A DNA stretch of 64,000 nt from JAIOQJ01 sp963718635 (GCA_963718635.1 OY970367.1:3472001-3536000), one strand, 5' to 3'; positions 37,884 to 48,277 are shown, numbered from the stretch's first letter. Notes: a model not told the origin generated them from the letters alone. A program made the numbers and translations.

Positions 37884-38840
37884 TTAGTTCTTCAAAAGTC
37901 CCTTCTGAATCTGGATGGCGGCGGGTCCGACGAGGACCACGAAAATCGCCGGGAAGATAAACAGAACCAGCGGGAAGATCAGTTGCACGGCCGTTTTGGC
38001 CGCCTTTTCTTCTGCGAGTTGGCGACGGCGAACCCGCATCGAATCCGATTGCACTCGCAAAGCTTGGGCGATGCTTGAGCCGAAGCGGTCGGCCTGGATC
38101 AGGATGGCCGCCAAGGCTCGCATGTCGTCTACACCCGTCCGGACGCCGAGATCGTGCAACACTTCGCGGCGCGGTCGGCCCATCTGCAACTGCATATTGC
38201 CGATCGAAAATTCTTCGCAGATCGTTTTCGCATGTTCCTTCATTTCGTCCGTCACTTTCCGCAGTGCGGCATCAAGGCCCAAACCCGATTCGACGCAGAC
38301 GACCAGCAAGTCCAAAGCATCGGGCAGCGTCAGGAAGATTTCTTTCTGACGTTTGCTCTTCAACATCCAAAGGCCAGCTTGAGGCAAGTAGAAACCAATG
38401 CCGCCGAAAATCACGATGTACTGAAACGCCTTGATCGAAAAGCCATCCTTCAGCAGGAAGATCGCCACGGCCGGGAGCAAGCAGACGCCAAGCGCCAGCA
38501 GGCGGATGCCGTGATAAATCATCGGGGCGGCTTCACTGCGGAAGCCGGCGTTGGCCAGCTTCACTTTCAGATTGTTCTTCTCGAGGTCGGACTTCGGCTC
38601 CATGGCGCCGCCCAAGCTCGAAATCGCTTCTTTCAAACCGCTGAAGCGGTTCTTCTGAGCGTCGGCGGCGGACATATCCATGTCGGCCACCGAGCGGCCG
38701 CGGCCGATGCGATCGAGTCGCTCTTCAGCCCGGCTGGTTTTCTGGGCCAGCATCGTTAAGGCGCCCCAGGTCAGCAGCATGAAGACCAGGAACACGATCA
38801 ACGGCAGGATGTCGTTGAGAGTCATAGCGAGCAGTATCAC
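37884..38840 (-). CDS. tadC: Tad pilus inner-membrane platform protein TadC
   Basis: About 318 residues with a type II secretion F domain (residues 150-300, motif DALDLLVVCVESGLGLDAAL) and flanking membrane helices. GAGG lies 8 bases before GTG 38840; ATG 38825 is the alternative start. With TadB it forms the inner-membrane platform through which the TadA motor assembles Flp pilins. Directly downstream of tadB. Confidence 0.93.
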   Translation of the reverse strand: MILLAMTLNDILPLIVFLVFMLLTWGALTMLAQKTSRAEERLDRIGRGRSVADMDMSAADAQKNRFSGLKEAISSLGGAMEPKSDLEKNNLKVKLANAGFRSEAAPMIYHGIRLLALGVCLLPAVAIFLLKDGFSIKAFQYIVIFGGIGFYLPQAGLWMLKSKRQKEIFLTLPDALDLLVVCVESGLGLDAALRKVTDEMKEHAKTICEEFSIGNMQLQMGRPRREVLHDLGVRTGVDDMRALAAILIQADRFGSSIAQALRVQSDSMRVRRRQLAEEKAAKTAVQLIFPLVLFIFPAIFVVLVGPAAIQIQKGLLKN

Positions 38841-38904
38841 GGGTGTATCCTCGTTGGCTTGCCTCTTGGGGCTCGAACTTTACAGTTCGAGCCCATGCGG
38901 ACGG

Positions 38905-39862
38905 TTAGACCTTAATATCGACGATTTTCTTGATCGCATATGAGCCGATCAGCATCAGAACAATCGCCCCGATGCTCATTTTGACGCCCATCGGGTCGGT
39001 CCAGAGCAGCGAGATGTAATCCGGTTTCATGTACATCATCATCAGGAACAGGCCGATCGGCATAGCGATCAGCACGATGCCGGAGAGCCGGCCTTCCGCC
39101 GTCAACGCCTTCACCTGGCCCAAAATCTTAAAGCGTTCGCGGATCACATGGCCGATCCGATCAAGGATTTCCGCCAAGTCGCCACCCGTTTGCCGTTGAA
39201 TGTTCACCGAGGTGACGAAGAACCGCAAATCGAGGTTCGGGACCCGGCTGACACATATTGGCCAACGCATCTTCCAGGGCGATGCCCAAATTCTGTTCGT
39301 CGTAGACCCGGCGAAACTCGCGAGAGATCGGCTCGGGCATTTCTTCCGCCACCACGTGCATGCCGGCGGCGAGCGAGTGGCCGGCACGCAACGCACGGGC
39401 AACCAGTTCCATCGCGTCGGGCAGTTGCCCGGCAAACCGCTTCAATCGCGAAGCGCGCTTCCAGTAAAGCCAAATCCAAGGCAAGAAGAACATCACCAAG
39501 CCGCCGATCGGCACCACATAAATATTGACCAACAGCAAGCTGGCAAAGCCGCCGATGACAGCCGCCGCGAGCGATACGCCGAACAGGATGCTCGGCTTGA
39601 TGTTGACGTCGGCCTGTTCGAACATCTGCGACACTTTGAGAAACTCAGGTGTCAGGCGTTCGAGCAGGGTCTTGCGATCGACCTCTTGCAGCGCTTGCCG
39701 CAACAACAGATCGGCGGAGGAATCTTTAACGGCGCCGCGGCCGACCAGTTGATCGAGCCGTTCCGAGACGCGTTCGTTCCCCGAACCTTTCATCAGGAAC
39801 GCCACCGCGCCGACCAAGCCGGTAATCAGGACGAACACTAGAATTATCATCGTCGGGTTCAT
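38905..39862 (-). CDS. tadB: Tad pilus inner-membrane platform protein TadB (one frameshift)
   Basis: Start ATG 39862 (GAGAG upstream; MNPTMIILVFVLITGLVGAV). N-terminal membrane helix, then the T2SSF domain QLPDAMELVARALRAGHSLA near residue 130. One extra C near 39252 shifts the frame after LEDALANMC; repaired, it continues SRVPNLDLRFFVTSVNIQRQ and two C-terminal helices, total about 319 residues. The partner is TadC. Confidence 0.92.
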
Positions 39863-39907
39863 GGTGCTTCTCTCAGGGTGGACGCGGAGCCGTCGCCGAC
39901 TTTCCAT

Positions 39908-39974
39908 GGCCGAATTCGCCAGAATTCGGTGGGTGAACGTTGCGAAAGGCCCGAATCCTGGCGAATCCGGCTAC
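39908..39974. repeat. GCCGAATTCGCCAGAATTCGG hairpin unit
   Basis: GGCCGAATTCGCCAGAATTC followed by GAATCCTGGCGAATCCGGC, inverted relative to each other; related to the element at 10716-10780. Lies between tadA and tadB. Confidence 0.6.
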
Positions 39975-39989
39975 ATCCGTTGTGTGGCG

Positions 39990-41372
39990 TTAATCTCTCA
40001 GCAGCACGCGCTCGGCAAACATATTCGAAGGCAGCTTGACGCCTTTCTGTTCCAGGCGATTGACGAAGGTCGGCCGGACGCCGGTCGCTTCGAATTGACC
40101 GTAAGCCCGACCGTTCTGATCGACCCCCAGCTGCCGATATTTGAAGATCTCCTGCATGATGATCACGTCCTGTTCCATGTTCATCACTTCGGTGATGCTC
40201 GTGATCTTGCGCGGGCCGCCCTGTAAGCGATTCGCTTGAATGATCAGATCGACGGCCGATGCGATTTGCTGCCGCATCGCTTTGATCGGGAGTTCGAAAC
40301 CGGCCATCATGATCATCGTTTCAAGCCGGCTCATGGCATCGCGAACACTATTGGCATGCAGTGTGGTCATGGACCCCGAGTGGCCGGTGTTCATGGCTTG
40401 AAGCATGTCGAGCGTTTCCGGTCCGCGACACTCGCCGACGATGATGCGCTCAGGACGCATACGCAGGGCGTTGCGCACCAGGTCGCGCGTCAGGATCGAG
40501 CCTTTGCCTTCGATGTTCGCCGGCCGCGTTTCGAGACGGACCACGTGATCTTGTTGCAGCTGCAATTCGGCCGCGTCCTCGATCGTGACGATTCGCTCGT
40601 CCGACGGGATGAAGCTCGAAAGCGTGTTCAATAGCGTCGTCTTACCGCAACCGGTGCCGCCCGAGATCACGATGTTCAACCGAGCCTTGATGCAGGCTTC
40701 CAACAACATGGCCATTTCGGGCGAAAATGCCTTGTAGTTCAGCAAGTCTTCCAGCTTCAGCGGATTGGCGCCGAAGCGCCGAATGCTGAGCGAAGCGCCA
40801 TCGAGGGCGATCGGCGGTATGACCGCGTTGACGCGCGAGCCGTCCGGCAACCGGGCGTCCACCAGCGGCGAAGTTTCGTCCACGCGCCGGCCGACCTTCG
40901 AAACGATGCGATCGATGATCTGCATCAAGTGCTCGTTGTCGCGGAAGAGCAGATCGACTTTTTCGAGCTTGCCCCGGCGTTCCACGTAGCAGTTCTTCGG
41001 ACCGTTGATGAGGATATCGCTAATGGTCGGATCTTTGAGCAGAGGCTCCAAGGGTCCGAAGCCGAGCGTCTCATCCAAAATCTCTTCGATCAGCTTCTCG
41101 CGCTCCATCCGGTTCAGGAGCGGGTTTTCGGTGTCGCACAGATGCTCGATGACCCGGCGGATATCTCGTCGCAACGCATCGCTGTTGAGGTCTTTCACGC
41201 GCGAGAAGTCGAGGCGTTCGACCAGCTTGCCGTGGATCTGGCGCTTCAACTCGTCGTAGTTCTTCGCGCCGTTGCCCGAAGGCTGTCCGTTGATCGACAT
41301 GCTCGACGGTGGGCGCGTCCCCATGTTGCTGACGCTGTTGAGCTTCGATAATCCCTGTTGCAGGCGTGACAT
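39990..41372 (-). CDS. tadA: Tad pilus assembly motor ATPase TadA (CpaF)
   Basis: About 460 residues, intact. Walker A GGTGCGKTTLLNTLSSFIP near residue 240, the Asp box VTIEDAAELQLQQDHVVRLE, Walker B-like RMRPERIIVGECRGPETLDM, and the His box TGHSGSMTTLHANS. This secretion ATPase powers pilus polymerisation at the cytoplasmic face. Ribosome site GAGGAAA 8 bases before ATG 41372. It lies between tadZ and tadB in the pilus operon. Confidence 0.97.
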   Translation of the reverse strand: MSRLQQGLSKLNSVSNMGTRPPSSMSINGQPSGNGAKNYDELKRQIHGKLVERLDFSRVKDLNSDALRRDIRRVIEHLCDTENPLLNRMEREKLIEEILDETLGFGPLEPLLKDPTISDILINGPKNCYVERRGKLEKVDLLFRDNEHLMQIIDRIVSKVGRRVDETSPLVDARLPDGSRVNAVIPPIALDGASLSIRRFGANPLKLEDLLNYKAFSPEMAMLLEACIKARLNIVISGGTGCGKTTLLNTLSSFIPSDERIVTIEDAAELQLQQDHVVRLETRPANIEGKGSILTRDLVRNALRMRPERIIVGECRGPETLDMLQAMNTGHSGSMTTLHANSVRDAMSRLETMIMMAGFELPIKAMRQQIASAVDLIIQANRLQGGPRKITSITEVMNMEQDVIIMQEIFKYRQLGVDQNGRAYGQFEATGVRPTFVNRLEQKGVKLPSNMFAERVLLRD

Positions 41373-41510
41373 CGATGTTTCCTCTCACTGCCGCTCGTTA
41401 ATCACCTAAAGGTCAATCGAGCATAGCTCACGTTTTTCGTGTGCCGCGTCAATTCTGCCAGACATTCAACAATTAACGATGAAGATTTCACAATATATAA
41501 TGAACGTATT

Positions 41511-42707
41511 TCAACCGAACCAGCCGCGCTTCTTACCTGGCTCGAGAGCCGCCGTCTTACCCGTGATCGCTTGAACCAGCCCCAGAATGCTCTGCTGAGC
41601 GCGACACTTGGGCGCGTGCTTGACCAAAGGCATCCCCGCGACGCGCGACGTAATCATCGGCTTCGCGTCGTTGGGGACCTGCCAGAAGATCGGCTTGCCG
41701 ATCACCTCTTCGGCCTTCTTGACCGTGATTCCTTCCTCCATGTGTTCCGAGCCCGAGCGGTTAACGATCACCCGGATCTTGTCGCCGAGATCGCCTTCGA
41801 TGCTGAGCGTGTGGACGAGCCGAACTACGTTTCGCAAGCTGCTCAGCTCCAGCTGGGTAACCAGCAAAATCGCGTCGGACATGCGGAGCGACATGATGTC
41901 GGTCGGCAGCAGGGCTTTGCTCAGGTCGAGGATCAGGTGGGTATAGCTGATCTTCAACAGGTTCAGGATTCGCTCGACGTGCCCTTCGTGGATCGAACCA
42001 ACTTCGGAGAGTTCGACCGGATGTCGCAGCACGGAAAGCCCGGTATCGGGGTGTTTGACGAGCGCCCGCTTCAGATAGTTCATGTCGAGGCGTTCGATGT
42101 TGCGGGCCAAGTCGGCGAGGCTGATATTTTCACTGCCTGGCAAATCGATCGCGATATCGGCATCGCCGAGAGCCAGATCGAGATCGAGCAGGGCGACCGC
42201 GTTCGCCGGGTCGGCAGCCAAAGTAGCGCCAATGTTCACCGCTAAGCTAGTACAGCCGACTCCGCCGCGCGAGCCGATGACCGAAATCACCATGCCGTTC
42301 GCTTTGCCGCCGGTCGTTTGACCGATGCCGGCCTGTTCCTGATGCCCGCTCTCCGCCAGAACCTTGCGAAGCGTGGAAACCAGGTCTTCCAGGCCGATCG
42401 GCGGGGAGAGGAAATGCCGGGCACCTTTTTGGAGCGATTGCAAAAGCGTTTGGCTGTCGGCGCTGATCGTGATGATCGGCAGCTTGGGGTATTGGGCCGA
42501 CAGCAGTTGAATCATGCCGAGGGCTTTCGGCCGGTCGGCGTCGAGGGCGACGATCACCAGATCGGGAGTCGCCTGTTGGACGACATCGAAGAAGTAGTCG
42601 TAGCGGGCACATTCCGCTTCCAGCCAAACAAAGTCGACACCGAGCAACAGCGTGCGGAGCGACTCACGGCTGGCTTCGTTCGGATCGACAATCGCAATAC
42701 GTTGCAT
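41511..42707 (-). CDS. tadZ: TadZ/CpaE: receiver-like domain plus ParA-type ATPase
   Basis: About 398 residues from ATG 42707 (GAGGG upstream; MQRIAIVDPNEASRESLRTL). N-terminal atypical response-regulator-like domain (about 1-120) and a MinD/ParA domain with deviant Walker A IGSRGGVGCTSLAVNIGATL near residue 140. TadZ localises the Tad machinery to a pole or site. C-terminus KKRGWFG. Confidence 0.93.
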   Translation of the reverse strand: MQRIAIVDPNEASRESLRTLLLGVDFVWLEAECARYDYFFDVVQQATPDLVIVALDADRPKALGMIQLLSAQYPKLPIITISADSQTLLQSLQKGARHFLSPPIGLEDLVSTLRKVLAESGHQEQAGIGQTTGGKANGMVISVIGSRGGVGCTSLAVNIGATLAADPANAVALLDLDLALGDADIAIDLPGSENISLADLARNIERLDMNYLKRALVKHPDTGLSVLRHPVELSEVGSIHEGHVERILNLLKISYTHLILDLSKALLPTDIMSLRMSDAILLVTQLELSSLRNVVRLVHTLSIEGDLGDKIRVIVNRSGSEHMEEGITVKKAEEVIGKPIFWQVPNDAKPMITSRVAGMPLVKHAPKCRAQQSILGLVQAITGKTAALEPGKKRGWFG

Positions 42708-42781
42708 CGACTTACCCTCATCGCACAAGCCGGAGGAGGGGGATCGCTCGAGGGGAGCGATCCCCGTCGCCGTCTTGGAAA

Positions 42782-44448
42782 TTACCGACCCTTGGGCGGA
42801 ACGGGCATATCCTTCGGAGCATTAGCCGGCGGCAGATCGGCCGGCGTCGTCGTCGTAACCGGGGGAACGTTAATGATCATCGGGGCTTTGCCGCTGACCA
42901 CTCCGGTGCTGCAAGTGCCGGTGGCACAAGTTCCGGTCGAGCAATTGCCGCTGGCGCAGTTCCGGCGCCGGCGCCATAACCTGAAGCCCCGCAGGGGAAT
43001 GCAGCAGCGGTCGGATCGTTCTTCCAGGCGCCCTTGTAGTGCTTGCCTTCAAACACCGCTCGCTGGCCGCGAGGCGCTTCGAGGATGCCTTCCAGGTAGA
43101 GTTCGTAATCGTCGGGCGAACGAGTCTCCCGGCCTGGCAGCCGCTTGGCTACTTGGTTGCAATCCATCGGATCGACCAGGTGAGGCGTGACCAGGATGAC
43201 CAACTCCTGTTCGTCTTCCTGCGTGGTCTGCGTGCTGAACAAGGTTCCGAAGTAAGGAATCTCGCCGAGCACCGGCACCTTGGCCGTCTGAGCTTGCAAC
43301 GTCGTTTGGATCAACCCGCCGATGGCAAAGGTCTGGCCGGCTTCCATCACCACCGAAGTCCGGAGCGACTGTTGATCGAAGCCGGGCACCGTGCCGAAGC
43401 TGGTGGTAATGCCCAACGCCTGGTTGACCGCAGTGACTGAAGGCGAGACTTCCAGGTAGATCTTGCCGTTGCCGTAGACGATCGGCAGGAAGTCGAGTTC
43501 GGTGCCGATCGGGTACAAGGTCACACCAGGGCCGTTGATGCCGGACGAAGCCGACAAGATCGCTTGTTGACCGCCGGACAAGAAGCGGGCAGGCCGGCCG
43601 CTCTGGGTGACGAGCTTCGGCTCTGCGAGCAGTTTAGCCAGGCCCTCTGTCTTGAGAGCTTGCAACAGCCCTTGGAACTGAGCCGGTACGATGCCGACCA
43701 CGATGTTCGCAACGGAAGTCGGCAGAGCGCTGACGGCGCCCGGAATTACGCCGACGCCCGAAGCCACCGTGTTGTTGCCGGCGGTGCCGGAGCCGGCTGT
43801 CAACCCGCCCAGCAAGCTGCCGCTGCTGACCGTACGGCCATTGATGACAAAGTTGAAGCCGCGTTGACGCGATTTCGTGCGATCGACGCGGGCCACCGTC
43901 ACATCGAGCTGTACCTGTTGCACACCGCCGACCGTCAGGGCGTTGACGATGCCTTGGGCATTGCTGCCAAGCACGGTCTGGGCAATGCGGACAATCGTAT
44001 CGACATCTTCAGCCCGTGCGACGTAACCGCCGAGCACGACGCCGTTTCCGAACGGAATGACTTCGACATTCGCGGTGGGAACCGCGCGCTTCAGGATGTT
44101 CCGAAGTAAGTCGATGTCCGTCTGCACGACAACCTCATACGATTCTTTGGCGTTATCCGCGTCGGTCAGTTCCAGCCGGCTGGTGCCCTGCTGTTGACCT
44201 CGCAGGATCACGTAGGCCGGGTTGGCCGCATCGGCTTCAACGAGCACGATGTTCGGGCTGGGGTTGAACACCTGTTTGATCAGTTTTTTGCTTTTCATTT
44301 GCAGCCGGACAGCGCCCCCGATGGGGACGATGACGCTGCCGCTGCGGTCGATGGGCTGAGGCTGCTGGGCCTGAACACTCACCGTGGCGACCATGCTGAG
44401 CACGACGAGCCCCAAAAGGAACCGTCGAGCGTGAAGTTTCGGGTGCAT
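42782..44448 (-). CDS. rcpA: Tad outer-membrane secretin RcpA (CpaC), frameshift near 3' end
   Basis: Start ATG 44448 (GAGAGG upstream), signal peptide MHPKLHARRFLLGLVVLSMV. BON/N0-like N-terminal domains (about 40-200), then the secretin core with VPVLGEIPYFGTLFSTQTTQ and ELVILVTPHLVDP. As read, the frame ends at 42877. One base change near 42955 restores a better tail: NCSTGTCATGTCSTGVV then IINVPPVTTTTPADLPPAN, ending at TAA 42782-42784. The repaired tail has three evenly spaced cysteines and a Pro/Thr linker. Total about 556 residues. Confidence 0.92.
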
Positions 44449-44632
44449 CCTATCACCTCTCTCCAATAGAGGGCGGCCGTGAAACGACTCCCGCCCGACT
44501 CCGCGTTCCGTTCACTCGTCCGGACCAACGGTCCGGACGTTCCATTTCAACTTGCGTTGCTTGGGGCGGGCGGGGTCGCTAACAGTGCTTCAGTGTCGAA
44601 GCATTTTCGCGGCCCCGCTCGCCGTTGGTCCG

Positions 44633-45859
44633 CTATACGTGTAGATCTTTCGAACCTTCTTCAGCCTTCTCTTCCTTCTTGAAGGGCGTTCCGCTGCTCG
44701 GCGGAAGATCCTTCAATTCGTCGCCGTTGCCGTCAACGCGACGGAAATCCCCTGGGCCCATTTCGATGAAATAGACCCGATGGTTGTTGATGATCTGCTC
44801 GAACTTCCGGGGATAGAGCGGCTTTTCCGCTACGACTTCCCGTGGTTTCGGCAGCAGTTCCGCTTGGTCGATATCAACTGCTGGTGGGGCGACAGCCAGC
44901 GATTTATCGATGATCACCTTATCGTCGCTCAGCCAGCTCTTGAACAGTTGCTGGTCGGCTTCGAGCTTGTTGGTGATGTACTTGCCGACCACTGAACTCT
45001 CATCGCTCAGCGTCTTGCCGGAGAACACCGCTTCTTCGGGAAGCTCCTGGGTGCGGAAGAAATCCTTGAAGTTATCGCTGTTGATGAACGTATTGACCGG
45101 CACTTCCGTCTTGGCCACCAGCACCTTGACCGTCTTGACGGGGGCAACCGGCGCCGAGCTGGTTCCCGCTTCGGATTCATCGATGTTCGGGATCCGGCTC
45201 GTGACCGCGACGTTCGCCTTGTCACTGCTCTTCGGGTCGCGAAGCAGCAATTTCACCTCGCCGCGCTTCTCGGCCGATGAGAGGTACAACGACTGTTCGG
45301 GCAACACGGCCAACGACACCGAGTTGATTTGCTGCACCGCCGGCTGATTTTGCTCGCGGCGGGTACTCGATGTATCAACGGCAAGGACCAGCATGTCGCG
45401 GAGGAAGATTCCCGAGCGCGTTTTGCTGCCCACTGATTCGGTTAGGATCACATCGACCTTATCGCCCGCCTGGACGAAACCGGCCACAGCTTTAACTCCA
45501 TCGATCTTGATGGCGTACTTGGACATTCCTTCAGGAAGCTTGATGCCGGCATCGTTTGCCACATCGCCTTCCGAGAAGTAATTGCCCTGCTTGAGCGTGC
45601 GGTTCAACCGCTTGCCCTTCAGAGCCTCTACGTTCAGGACGACGTCGGGCGGCAGATTGCCCTTGTCAAATTTCATCGTGGCGAGCATAGAGTCCAAGTC
45701 CTTCTCTTCCAGGATGGTGCCGACGACCAATTCTTTTTTGGCGACGACGACTTCAATTTTTTCCGGTCCGCTGCCGCCCGACAGCTTGGCTGTAAGGAAC
45801 GCGGCCACCAATCCGCACCCGATGGCGACGAGCATCAGGGTCATGTTTTTCGACTTCAT
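44633..45859 (-). CDS. cpaB: Flp pilus assembly protein CpaB (RcpC)
   Basis: About 408 residues from ATG 45859 (MKSKNMTLMLVAIGCGLVAA; the longer frame to 45925 has no signal character). One N-terminal membrane helix. Two SAF-like segments follow, VVVAKKELVVGTILEEKDLD near residue 38 and VLVAKTEVPVNTFINSDNFK near residue 240, around the RcpC/CpaB core. A charged C-terminus (KKEEKAEEGSKDLHV). It probably links the secretin to the periplasm or gates it. Confidence 0.9.
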   Translation of the reverse strand: MKSKNMTLMLVAIGCGLVAAFLTAKLSGGSGPEKIEVVVAKKELVVGTILEEKDLDSMLATMKFDKGNLPPDVVLNVEALKGKRLNRTLKQGNYFSEGDVANDAGIKLPEGMSKYAIKIDGVKAVAGFVQAGDKVDVILTESVGSKTRSGIFLRDMLVLAVDTSSTRREQNQPAVQQINSVSLAVLPEQSLYLSSAEKRGEVKLLLRDPKSSDKANVAVTSRIPNIDESEAGTSSAPVAPVKTVKVLVAKTEVPVNTFINSDNFKDFFRTQELPEEAVFSGKTLSDESSVVGKYITNKLEADQQLFKSWLSDDKVIIDKSLAVAPPAVDIDQAELLPKPREVVAEKPLYPRKFEQIINNHRVYFIEMGPGDFRRVDGNGDELKDLPPSSGTPFKKEEKAEEGSKDLHV

Positions 45860-46395
45860 AGTTGCCGACCTCAAAAGGTGTAACGAATTCGACCGATTTC
45901 CCTTGCCCGCTGCGGGGCAAGCCATTACGAGACCGTTCGACGGGCCTCGCCTCCTCCTTGAGTTTCGGGTGATGTTGCGGCCGATCGAGGCTCACCCTGC
46001 CCGGACCGGCTGTTTTGTTTCCTGCGACCATCAATGCAGATTGGAAAGCTCGACTGCGGATCTCCCTGGTTGCTCCATCTTTTCCAGTCTTTTTCCGTTC
46101 CTACATTCCCGGCCTTGTGAAGCTCGAACGAACTCTAGCATTGTTCGCGTCTTGCCGAGTGTGGCAGGGACGCCAATTTTTTCGACATTCCGGGCTATGC
46201 TACTTCAATTTTTCCGTAAATAGCGAGGATGCTCAGAAGACGGGTTCCAAGGAATCCACGCAGTTTGCCGGTTGCACCTGCCGCGTGCGCCATCGGGTTC
46301 GCCTAGAAATTCGAATGTCGTTTGCCTTTTTCCAAGCACCACTTCCTACCCTCCCCCGGCTCTGCGGGGGAGGGCAGGGTGGGGGTAAAAGACCT
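45860..46395. other. 536-base gap inside the Tad cluster
   Basis: Separates cpaB from the prepilin peptidase gene. No supported gene. Contains a CCCTCCCCCGGCTCTGCGGG hairpin at 46348-46389 and probably the promoter for the cpaB-to-tadD block. Confidence 0.5.
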
Positions 46396-47178
46396 TTACA
46401 GCACCCCAATCATGTTCAGGTAGCCAAGATAGCCCAGGAAGCCCACGCAGAGCGGGATGCCGTAGGGGAGACGATCCCAACTGCTACGGCGTTCGTTCGC
46501 TCGTTTGGAAGCTGCCGCGGGGCCGATCGTGGCCATCACGCGCAGATCGGTGAAGATTTCCTTGAAGTTGCTCAGGTTCCGGGAGAACTTGCGACGGCAA
46601 GCCATCATGACCAGGCCGAAGACGCCGCCAACGATGGCGCCCAGGCAGAACGCCCAGACGAGAATCTCGAGGGCGTCGCGTCCGCCAAAGTAAGCGCCGA
46701 TCCAGGCGCCGAATCCCATAAGCATCTTCACATCGCCTTGGCCCATTCCAACGATCGCCAGCAGAGGAAACAGCAGGGCAAAGCCGACGGCCGTACAGAG
46801 CAAAGCGGAGCCGATGCCGCCTTGGCCTGCGTCGATGGCGACGCCGCAATTGTGGAGCAAGCCGATTAGCCAGCCGCTGAGAACGAGAGATAGGGTCAAC
46901 CAGTTCGGAACCTTGAACGCCCAGCCATCAATGACTGCCGCCAGTACCATGCCGGCACAGAGAATGATGAGTGGGCCGTAATTCCGAGCGCCTTCGCCCG
47001 CGATCGCTCCCCAGATGACATGACTGAGGTAGGCGAGCACAACGAAGCCGAGCGCGATAAACGGCACCTGAGCCATTTGCAGCACAAAGGCGCGATCGAT
47101 CCCGAGATCGTCCGCCGGAGCGCTGGTGCGAGTTTGCATGCCAACGGGCATAGCCGTGGCTGTAGTTTGCTGCGTCAT
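46396..47178 (-). CDS. tadV: Prepilin peptidase TadV (CpaA), aspartic A24 family
   Basis: About 260 residues, six or more membrane helices. The two catalytic Asp sites are visible: AVIDGWAFKVPNWLT near residue 85 and GMGQGDVKMLMGFG near residue 145 (GxGD). ATG 47178 is preferred because AAAGGTG lies 8 bases before it; an in-frame GTG is at 47190. It processes the Flp prepilins encoded just upstream. It has a longer cytoplasmic insertion (residues 185-235) than minimal CpaA proteins. Confidence 0.92.
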   Translation of the reverse strand: MTQQTTATAMPVGMQTRTSAPADDLGIDRAFVLQMAQVPFIALGFVVLAYLSHVIWGAIAGEGARNYGPLIILCAGMVLAAVIDGWAFKVPNWLTLSLVLSGWLIGLLHNCGVAIDAGQGGIGSALLCTAVGFALLFPLLAIVGMGQGDVKMLMGFGAWIGAYFGGRDALEILVWAFCLGAIVGGVFGLVMMACRRKFSRNLSNFKEIFTDLRVMATIGPAAASKRANERRSSWDRLPYGIPLCVGFLGYLGYLNMIGVL

Positions 47179-47318
47179 GAGAGCGGTCACCTTTGCTAAG
47201 AAAAACTAAGGTTGGCCGTGGCTCTCTTTGGAATTCAGAAGTTCCGAATTTCGAGTTCCAAGTTTCAAGTTGAATGACACAACTCAAAACTCGGAACTCG
47301 GACTCGGAACTACGACAA

Positions 47319-47510
47319 TCAACTTCCGCCGGCAGGCGTTGCTTTGGCGGCAACGTTGCTGAAGGTGTTGTTGGCGTTGGAGCCGAGGGTGGTGATAGCG
47401 GCGATGCAAACCACGATAATAAGGGCAAGCATCACGGCATATTCAACGGCCGTCGGTCCATCTTCCTTCTTCAGAAAGCTCACGAACTTTTGGGTCAGAT
47501 TGCGCATCAT
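47319..47510 (-). CDS. flp: Flp-family type IVb pilin, copy 1
   Basis: 63 residues: MMRNLTQKFVSFLKKEDGPT then AVEYAVMLALIIVVCIAAIT. Processing should occur before the GPTAVEYAVM segment, leaving Glu5 of the mature pilin. Ribosome site AGGAG before ATG 47510. Major pilin candidate together with the second copy 84 bases upstream; C-terminal halves differ (NVAAKATPAGGS). Confidence 0.95.
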   Translation of the reverse strand: MMRNLTQKFVSFLKKEDGPTAVEYAVMLALIIVVCIAAITTLGSNANNTFSNVAAKATPAGGS

Positions 47511-47593
47511 GTCAGATCTCCTGGAACGAAACGAGTTACAACGAGGTTAAGGTTTGTTGTCGGGGGGCATCGAAGCCAAACGGAATCTTCAGT

Positions 47594-47785
47594 TCACGAA
47601 CCCGTCGTTATGGCGGTTTTCAAAGTCGTGTTCGAAAAAGTTCCATTCGCATTCGAGCCAAGAGTCGTAATGCCGGCGATGCAGACCACAATGATCAGCG
47701 CCAACATCACGGCGTACTCGACCGCCGTGGGGCCGTCTTCCTGTTTGAGGAAGCTAACCGCGACGCGAGCGAGTCGTGCAAACAT
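47594..47785 (-). CDS. flp: Flp-family type IVb pilin, copy 2
   Basis: 63 residues from ATG 47785 (GGAGGAG upstream): MFARLARVAVSFLKQEDGPT then AVEYAVMLALIIVVCIAGIT. First gene of the Tad cluster. The longer frame to 47857 is rejected. The hydrophobic core is nearly identical to copy 1, suggesting a recent duplication with divergent termini (NTTLKTAITTGS). Confidence 0.95.
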   Translation of the reverse strand: MFARLARVAVSFLKQEDGPTAVEYAVMLALIIVVCIAGITTLGSNANGTFSNTTLKTAITTGS

Positions 47786-48277
47786 GGCGTCTCTCCTCCG
47801 GCCGGCACAAGATGCCGGCAATACCATAGCGACCGCACCGGGCGGCCGCAGGCTCATCCGAAGGACAGTGGGTTGTTTTCGCTCACCAACGAGATTAAGC
47901 GAAAAGAACTCAACGGATGAAGCAGGTAGGCAATTCCGGGTTGCGAGAAGGCTTTCCGCTAGGGGCGGTAGGCCTTCGTTTCAGATCAGTCAAACACTTG
48001 GCTGACCCGTTCACGTCACAAACCTAGATCGCTTGTTTCCGCCTGTCAAACCGACGCGGACGCAATTCAATGATTTCCTCGCAGAATTCGCGCTTCAGGA
48101 TCAATTGATCCACTCGTTTGATTGGACCAGAGAGCGCGGTGAGGTGAAAAGAGAGATGAGGGCGAAAGTAGCGCCTTGACATTGATGTCGAGCGCAGATC
48201 CGTTACGACTGATTTTTCAAGCGCGGCAAATCCACTGCAATCGTTTCGTTGCGAACGGCGGAATTTCCCGCTGATTT
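47786..48277. other. 492-base region upstream of the pilin genes
   Basis: Must contain the Tad promoter; I could not pick convincing -35/-10 boxes. No supported gene; the open frame at 48024-48365 on the minus strand overlaps the next gene and lacks protein features. Confidence 0.4.

Noticed and set aside
41439..42245. 268-codon plus-strand frame
   Set aside because: Antisense to tadZ.
46015..46869. 284-codon plus-strand frame
   Set aside because: Overlaps the tadV gene and a repeat unit; no protein features.
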